Shown: one piece after another, positions 59,453-64,000 of the stretch
Numbering within the stretch: position 1 is the first letter of the stretch
Layout of the letters: each line of letters opens with the position of its first letter
DNA from: Amycolatopsis balhimycina FH 1894
GTDB lineage: Bacteria; Actinomycetota; Actinomycetes; Mycobacteriales; Pseudonocardiaceae
Direction: 5' to 3'
NCBI RefSeq assembly: GCF_000384295.1
Contig: NZ_KB913037.1
Span: 9,685,508 to 9,749,507 of the forward strand
DNA: 64,000 bases
The notes under the pieces: model-generated
Database searches by the model: none
Seen by the model: only the letters and a program-made list of their open reading frames with translations
Told to the model about the DNA's origin: nothing
Made by a program: the position numbers and the translations under genes

Positions 59453-59697
59453 GTGGTCGAGACCGTCCGCGGCGCGATCGCGCCCGAAGCGCTGGGCAGT
59501 GTGCTGATGCACGAGCACCTCTTCGTGCTCAGCCCCGAGTTCGCCGCCAACTACCCCGAACACGAAGGATTCCGGGAGGACGAGCACGTCCCCGAAGCGA
59601 TCCGGCGCCTGAAGGAGCTGAAGGCGGGGTGTCCGAAACGGACATCACGACCATGCTCGTCGACAACCCGCGGCGGTTCCTGGCCTGGCGTGGCTGA
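59453..59697 (+). pseudogene. Phosphotriesterase-family gene with large internal deletion
   Basis: The first about 59 codons match the N-terminus of phosphotriesterase-like lactonases (VLMHEHLFVLSPEFAANYPEHEG, with the metal-binding HxH). The next bases, read one frame over, give the family's C-terminal end (VSETDITTMLVDNPRRFLAW, then stop at 59695-59697). About 240 residues in between are missing, and the join near 59625-59632 shifts the frame. Start is 4 nt after fadD, so it was once part of that operon. The product is surely inactive. Confidence 0.82.
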
Positions 59698-59734
59698 GCC
59701 GTTATCCTGAAGCGTCCTGAGAGGGGGTACTGCG

Positions 59735-60358
59735 GTGACCCGAGCAAGCACCCGCAAACCGGGCGAGGCCGGCGACGACCAGGCCGCCGTGCCCCGGCGG
59801 CTGCTGGAGCACGCCACGAAGCTGTTCGCCAAGAAGGGCTTCGACCGCACGTCCGTCCAGGAGATCGTCGAGGCCGCGGGCGTCACCAAGGGCGCGATGT
59901 ACCACTACTTCGGCTCGAAGGACGACCTGCTCTACGAGATCTACGCGCGCGTCCTGCGTGAGCAGACCCGGCAGCTAGAGAGCGTCGCCTCGTCGGACGC
60001 CCCGCTGCGGGAACGCCTCGCCGCCGCCGCGTCCGACGTCGTCGTGTCCAGTATCGACAACCTCGACGACAACACGATCTTCCTGCAGTCGATGCACCAG
60101 CTGTCCCCGGACAAGCAGAAGGCGGTACGCGCCGAGCGCCGCAAGTACCACGAGCGCTTCCGCGGCCTGATCGAAGAAGGCCAGGACTCGGGCGAGTTCC
60201 GCACGGACAAGCCGGCCGACGTCGTCGTGGACTTCTTCTTCGGCTCGGTGCACCACCTGGGGTCGTGGTACCGCCGCAGCGGCTCGCTGACGGCCCGCCA
60301 GATCGGCGACCACTACGCGGACCTGCTCCTGGACGCCCTCCGCCCGCCAGCAGGCTGA
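59735..60358 (+). CDS. TetR-family regulator of acyl-CoA metabolism
   Basis: 207 residues, GTG after a GAGAGGGGG site. The helix-turn-helix (about 30-70) reads TSVQEIVEAAGVTKGAMYHYFGSKDDLLYEIY; the C-terminal part contains NLDDNTIFLQSMHQLSPDKQKAVRAERRKYH as in KstR2/FadR-like regulators that bind acyl-CoA. It probably represses fadD through the ACCGACCGGTCGGT palindrome. Confidence 0.9.
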   Translation: MTRASTRKPGEAGDDQAAVPRRLLEHATKLFAKKGFDRTSVQEIVEAAGVTKGAMYHYFGSKDDLLYEIYARVLREQTRQLESVASSDAPLRERLAAAASDVVVSSIDNLDDNTIFLQSMHQLSPDKQKAVRAERRKYHERFRGLIEEGQDSGEFRTDKPADVVVDFFFGSVHHLGSWYRRSGSLTARQIGDHYADLLLDALRPPAG

Positions 60359-60373
60359 TTCATCGAAAGTGCG

Positions 60374-61261
60374 CTAGTGGCGCTGGAGGTGGTCGAGCAG
60401 CAGGGCGATCACCTCGTCCGGCGCTTCCATCGCCATCCACTGGCTCGCGCCCTCGATGATCTGGAACCGGTACTCCGCGTCGATGTGGTGGACGGTCAGC
60501 TCGGCGGCGCCCTGGCCGAGGTAGGGGTCTTCGCGGCCCCAGAGGTAGAGCGTCGGCACGGTGATCGGGCCGGCCGGGATGTCGAAAGCGTCGTTGGTCG
60601 CGCCGCGGTACCAATTCAGCGTGGCGGTGAGCGCACCCGGTTCGGAAAGGCGCGCGATGGCGCGTTCGACGAATGCGGCGGGAATCCGGCGGCTGTAAAC
60701 AGCCCGTAATTGCGCGGCTTCGTCGCGTAAGAGGTATTTCTCGGCTTTGCCGACGGCGCGCCGGAAGAAGCGGATGTAGCCGAGATCGTGGAACTGCCCG
60801 TCGTCGGTGGCGGTCGCGCACTGGAGCGCCGCCGGGTGCGGCGTGGAGAGCACGGTCAGTGAGCGCAGCCGTCCGGGGTGCGCGGCCGCGAGCGCCCAGG
60901 CGACCATGCCGCCCCAATCACGGGCGACCAGGTGGAACTTCTCCGCGCCCTGGCTGTCGGCGAAGGCGAGCGCGTCGCCGACGAGGAGGTCGAGGGAGTA
61001 GCGCTCGACGCCGTCCGGCCGCGCACCGGCGGCGTAACCCCGCTGGTCAACGGCCAGTGCCCGGTAGCCGGCCTCGCCGAGGGCGTGGAGCTGCTCGATC
61101 CAGGCGTCGGCGAACTCGGGCCAGCCGTGCAGCAGGAGCACGAGCTCACCCGACGCGGGTCCGGCCGCGAGGGCGCTGTGGTGGTGATCACCGACGGTGA
61201 TGGTCAATTCTTCCAGCGTGCCGGGAGCTCCGGCGTCCGTCGGCGCGACGGCGGTTTCCAT
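60374..61261 (-). CDS. Epoxide hydrolase-like alpha/beta hydrolase with atypical triad
   Basis: ATG at 61261 gives 295 residues. The oxyanion motif HGWPEFADAW and nucleophile Asp in LVARDWGGMVAWALA are those of epoxide hydrolases/haloalkane dehalogenases. The acid region is LYLWGREDPYLG. The usual catalytic His segment (GxxHW) reads GASQWMAMEAPDEV, with Gln in place of His, so normal turnover is doubtful. Convergent with the TetR gene. Confidence 0.85.
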   Translation of the reverse strand: METAVAPTDAGAPGTLEELTITVGDHHHSALAAGPASGELVLLLHGWPEFADAWIEQLHALGEAGYRALAVDQRGYAAGARPDGVERYSLDLLVGDALAFADSQGAEKFHLVARDWGGMVAWALAAAHPGRLRSLTVLSTPHPAALQCATATDDGQFHDLGYIRFFRRAVGKAEKYLLRDEAAQLRAVYSRRIPAAFVERAIARLSEPGALTATLNWYRGATNDAFDIPAGPITVPTLYLWGREDPYLGQGAAELTVHHIDAEYRFQIIEGASQWMAMEAPDEVIALLLDHLQRH

Positions 61262-61490
61262 GGCGCACAGGCTAGATCCGGAAGGCAGGCGAAACCAATG
61301 GGGGGAAGGGCACTTTTGCCTCCCTTTTGCCCTTGAGGTGGCCTGGCTCACAGAATTTTCGCTCAGGTGAGCGAAAATACGAAAGAACTTGAAGAGTATT
61401 CATGAAATCGCCGGATCCGGGGGTGCGCGAGCGTAGCGGGACGCGCACGGACGGCGTTCGGCTCGCGCAGCCGCGGCCGGGCCCAAAGCC

Positions 61491-61537
61491 GTGAAGGCCA
61501 CCTTGAGGAACATAGAGTTCCTGAAGGTGGCCTTCAC
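61491..61537. repeat. 47-bp palindromic hairpin repeat, copy 2
   Basis: Identical to 16841-16887 except one base in the right arm. It lies 13 bp past the 3' end of the acyl-CoA dehydrogenase operon and probably terminates it. The 270 bases around it (61262-61550) hold no gene. Confidence 0.85.
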
Positions 61538-61550
61538 GTCAAAGCCGCGG

Positions 61551-62645
61551 TCAGGCGGGCAGGTTCACCAGGTCCGCCAGCCGGGCCCGGTGCTTGCCCG
61601 GGGTGCCCAGGGCGATCTCGTCCGCCTTGGCCCGCTTCAGGTACAGGTGCGCCGGGTGCTCCCACGTCATTCCGATGCCGCCGTGCAGCTGGACGGCCTC
61701 CTCCGTGGCCTTCACCGCGATCGGCGCGTTGCGGGCCTGCGCCACCGCCACCGCGATCGGCACGTCGGTGCCCGTGGCCAGCGCGTCCGCCGCGTTGCGG
61801 GCCGCCGCGCGGGCGAGGACCAGGTCCGTGTACAGGTTCGCCAGCCGGTGCTTGAGCGACTGGAACCCGCCCACCGGGCGGCCGAACTGGTACCGGCCCT
61901 TCAGGTAGCGCACCGTCTCCGTGAGCGCCCACTCGGCGACCCCGGTCTGCTCCGAGGCCAGGATGCCCGCCCCGAACAGCAGGGCGTTCTCCAGCGCCGC
62001 GGCCGCCGCCGGGCCCGAGGCCACGAGCACCGCCGGGGCGTCCGACAGCACCACGTCGGCCACCCGGCGGGTCAAATCGAACGACACCAGCTCCGACACC
62101 GTCGCGGCCGGCGCCTCGACCACGTACAGGCCCGGGCCGTCGGGTCCCGCGGCCGGGACCACGAGCAGGTCGGCCACCGACGCGTCGGCGACCGTCCCCA
62201 CGCGCCCGCTCAACTTGCCCTCGGGTGAGGCGGTGACCGACGACGGGAACCCCGCTCCCGGGGCCGTCGACAGCGGCACGGCCAGCGCGCCGATCGCCTG
62301 CCCGGCCGCGAGCCGGCGGACGAAGCCGCCGGCCGAAGCCGAAACCAGCGCCGTCGTCGCCAGCACGACGCTGCCGAGGAACGGCACCGGCGCCACACTG
62401 CGGCCCAGCTCCTCGGCCACCACGGCCACCTCGCGGGCCGACGCGCCGTGCCCGCCCAGCTCCTCCGGCACCGCCAGCCCGGCGACGCCGACCTCTTCGG
62501 CCAGCGTGCGCCACAGCTTCAGGTCGTACGGCTCCGCCGTCTCCACGCGGGCCAGCAGCGCCTCGGCCGAAGCCTTGTCCGAAAGCAGGTCCCGGACCGA
62601 AGCCCGCAGGTCCTCCTCGACTTCGGAATACAGCAGGTCACTCAT
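61551..62645 (-). CDS. Acyl-CoA dehydrogenase, small-type subunit
   Basis: 364 residues; the ATG overlaps the upstream dehydrogenase stop. The N-terminal helical domain starts LLYSEVEEDLRASVRDLL, the C-terminal FAD domain contains YLKGRYQFGRPVGGFQSLKHRLANLYTDL and AVQLHGGIGMTWEHPAHLYLKRA. It is shorter and more divergent than its partner; adjacent unequal pairs in actinobacteria often form alpha2-beta2 dehydrogenases of steroid side-chain type (inference). Confidence 0.9.
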   Translation of the reverse strand: MSDLLYSEVEEDLRASVRDLLSDKASAEALLARVETAEPYDLKLWRTLAEEVGVAGLAVPEELGGHGASAREVAVVAEELGRSVAPVPFLGSVVLATTALVSASAGGFVRRLAAGQAIGALAVPLSTAPGAGFPSSVTASPEGKLSGRVGTVADASVADLLVVPAAGPDGPGLYVVEAPAATVSELVSFDLTRRVADVVLSDAPAVLVASGPAAAAALENALLFGAGILASEQTGVAEWALTETVRYLKGRYQFGRPVGGFQSLKHRLANLYTDLVLARAAARNAADALATGTDVPIAVAVAQARNAPIAVKATEEAVQLHGGIGMTWEHPAHLYLKRAKADEIALGTPGKHRARLADLVNLPA

Positions 62646-63826
62646 CGGGGGAGGTCCTTCCAGGCGACGTCCTTGTCGACGCGCGGCTCCGAGGGCAGCC
62701 CCAGCACGCGCTCGGCGATGATGTTGCGCAGGACCTCCGAGGTGCCGCCCTCGATGGAGTTGCCCTTCGCGCGCAGGTAGCGGTAACCGGCCTCGCGGCC
62801 GGTGAAGTCGACGATCGCCGGGCGCCGGAACGACCAGTCGTCGTAGGCCAGGCCCTCTTCGCCGAGCAGCTCGACCTCCAGGCCGGTGAGGGCCTGGTTC
62901 AGTTCCGAGAACGCGACCTTCATGGCCGAGCCTTCCGGCCCGGGCGCGCCCGCTGTCAGCTGCTGACGCAGCCGGGTGCCGGCCAGCCGCAGCGTTTCCG
63001 CCTCGACCCAGTGCTGGACGAGCCGGTCGCGCAGCGCCGGCGTGCGCAGCTCGGGCCGCTCACGCCAGGTCTTCGCGACGATCCCGATCAGCCCGCCTTC
63101 GCGCGGCAGGACGTACCCGCCGATCGCGACGCGCTCGTTCATCAGCGTCGTCTGCGCGACTTTCCAGCCCTCGCCGACCGCGCCGAGGCGCTGGGTGTCC
63201 GGGATCCGGACGTCGGTCAGGAAGACCTCGTTGAACTCGGCCTCGCCGGTGATCTGGCGCAGCGGCCGGACCTCGACGCCGGGCGCGGTCATGTCGCACA
63301 GGAAGTACGTCATGCCCTGGTGCTTCGGCACGTCCGGATCGGTACGGGTGACCAGGATCGCCCACTGCGACTCGTGCGCCCCGGACGTCCACACCTTCTG
63401 GCCGGTGACGACCCAGTCGTCGCCGTCACGGACGGCGCGGGTGCCGAGCGCGGCGAGGTCGGAGCCGGCGCCCGGTTCGCTGAACAGCTGGCACCACACC
63501 TCCTCGCCGGTCCACAGTGGACGCAGGAAGCGTTCGCGCTGCTCCGGCGTGCCGAAGGCGAGGATGGTCGGCGCGGCCATGCCGAGGCCGATACCGATCC
63601 GCCGAGGGTTGTTGTCCGGTGCGCCCGCGTCCGTGAAGACATCGTCCACAACGGACTGCAGCGCGCGCGGCGCGTTCTGCCCGCCGAGCCCGGCGGGGAA
63701 GTGGATCCAGGCGAGGCCGGCGTCGAACCGGGCCCGGAGGAACTCCAGGCGGTCGGTCGACGCGGGGTCGTGCGACGCCAGGAACTCGGTCGCCTGGCGG
63801 GTCAGGTCTTCGGCGGTGACAGTCAC
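62642..63826 (-). CDS. Acyl-CoA dehydrogenase
   Basis: 394 residues, GTG overlapping the stop of the upstream gene (GTGA). FAD/acyl-CoA motifs: WCQLFSEPGAGSDLAALGTRA, WVVTGQKVWTSGAHESQWAILV, and C-terminal GNSIEGGTSEVLRNIIAERVLGLP. It would oxidise acyl-CoA at C2-C3 and pass electrons to ETF. Middle of a chain of three coupled dehydrogenase genes. Confidence 0.93.
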   Translation of the reverse strand: MTVTAEDLTRQATEFLASHDPASTDRLEFLRARFDAGLAWIHFPAGLGGQNAPRALQSVVDDVFTDAGAPDNNPRRIGIGLGMAAPTILAFGTPEQRERFLRPLWTGEEVWCQLFSEPGAGSDLAALGTRAVRDGDDWVVTGQKVWTSGAHESQWAILVTRTDPDVPKHQGMTYFLCDMTAPGVEVRPLRQITGEAEFNEVFLTDVRIPDTQRLGAVGEGWKVAQTTLMNERVAIGGYVLPREGGLIGIVAKTWRERPELRTPALRDRLVQHWVEAETLRLAGTRLRQQLTAGAPGPEGSAMKVAFSELNQALTGLEVELLGEEGLAYDDWSFRRPAIVDFTGREAGYRYLRAKGNSIEGGTSEVLRNIIAERVLGLPSEPRVDKDVAWKDLPR

Positions 63827-63999
63827 TTCGCGCCCTCCGAGAGGTACTTCTTCAGTTCGCGCCGGGCCAGGGAGCGCTTGTGGACCTCGTCCGGCCCGTC
63901 GGCCAGGCGCAACGTGCGGTTCCCGGCCCACATCGCGGCCAGCGGGAAGTCCTGGCTGACGCCGCCCGCGCCGTGCACCTGCACGGCCTTGTCGAGGAT
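63823..63999 (-). CDS. Acyl-CoA dehydrogenase, C-terminal end (cut by window)
   Basis: The last 58 residues are visible: VQVHGAGGVSQDFPLAAMWAGNRTLRLADGPDEVHKRSLARREL is the conserved end of a long-chain type acyl-CoA dehydrogenase. Its stop overlaps the next dehydrogenase start by 4 nt. The start lies beyond the window. Confidence 0.88.
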   Translation of the reverse strand: MLDKAVQVHGAGGVSQDFPLAAMWAGNRTLRLADGPDEVHKRSLARRELKKYLSEGAK

Positions 64000-64000
64000 C

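Overview
The window is high-GC actinobacterial chromosome. Several things point to a Pseudonocardiaceae member, most likely Amycolatopsis or a close relative: frequent GTG starts, genes with a TAGGGT-type -10 box exactly 7 nt before the start codon, an ANTAR regulator / polA / rpsA / coaE backbone like the mycobacterial pdtaR-polA-rpsA-coaE block, and a recurring intergenic hairpin. The genus is an inference from style, not from a search.

Layout. Bases 1-3000 are the end of an integrated element: the 3' part of a BTAD-type regulator gene, a non-coding stretch packed with GTCTCG repeats, a small gene and a large serine recombinase. The recombinase reading frame runs antisense through a tRNA(CAA) gene that forms the chromosome side of the junction. 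Bases 3.2-9.4 kb hold a PdtaR-like ANTAR response regulator and a complete branched-chain amino acid type ABC transporter (binding lipoprotein, two permeases, two ATPases). Bases 9.5-29.5 kb are housekeeping backbone (polA, rpsA, coaE-grpB) interleaved with accessory genes: hydrolase, LysR, thioesterase, an EF-hand protein, a degenerate trypsin-like/NTPase protein, oxidoreductase/AraC, a TetR-YhgE export operon with a 28-bp perfect operator, duplicated acetyltransferases, a methyltransferase and OsmC.

Bases 29.6-38.7 kb carry a triple-repeat membrane protein, a GT39-like mannosyltransferase broken by one amber codon, a DUF222-HNH protein in lower-GC DNA, a class II amidotransferase, an ICL/PEP-mutase-like enzyme, a maleylpyruvate-isomerase-like protein with a large ECF sigma factor, and a Tat-exported glycosidase-like protein. 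Bases 38.8-46.2 kb look like a general-stress island: four promoters of SigB type (GTT(T/C/A)-N15/16-GGGTA(G/A)) precede a TM/lysine-rich protein, a three-gene envelope-stress operon (amphipathic protein, holin-like, DUF3618), an SRPBCC protein, and a nucleotidyltransferase-BON fusion coupled to a metallophosphoesterase. A STAS anti-sigma antagonist and an LPMO with a CebR-type box lie among them.

Bases 46.2-57.5 kb hold a lipoprotein, two SDRs, a RibD-like reductase, a GH92 mannosidase with ricin lectin, an enoyl-CoA hydratase, a Tat-exported GH2 enzyme, and a secreted protein made of two nearly identical repeats. Bases 57.5-64 kb are acyl-CoA metabolism: FadD behind a promoter/operator, a gutted phosphotriesterase, TetR, an epoxide-hydrolase-like protein and three translationally coupled acyl-CoA dehydrogenases (the first cut by the window edge).

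No rRNA, CRISPR array or secondary-metabolite core genes were seen. The strongest candidates for undescribed biology are the GTCTCG-dense element end, the covarying 47-bp hairpin family, the SigB-type island with the nucleotidyltransferase-BON/phosphoesterase pair, and the doubly degenerate protease-NTPase protein.
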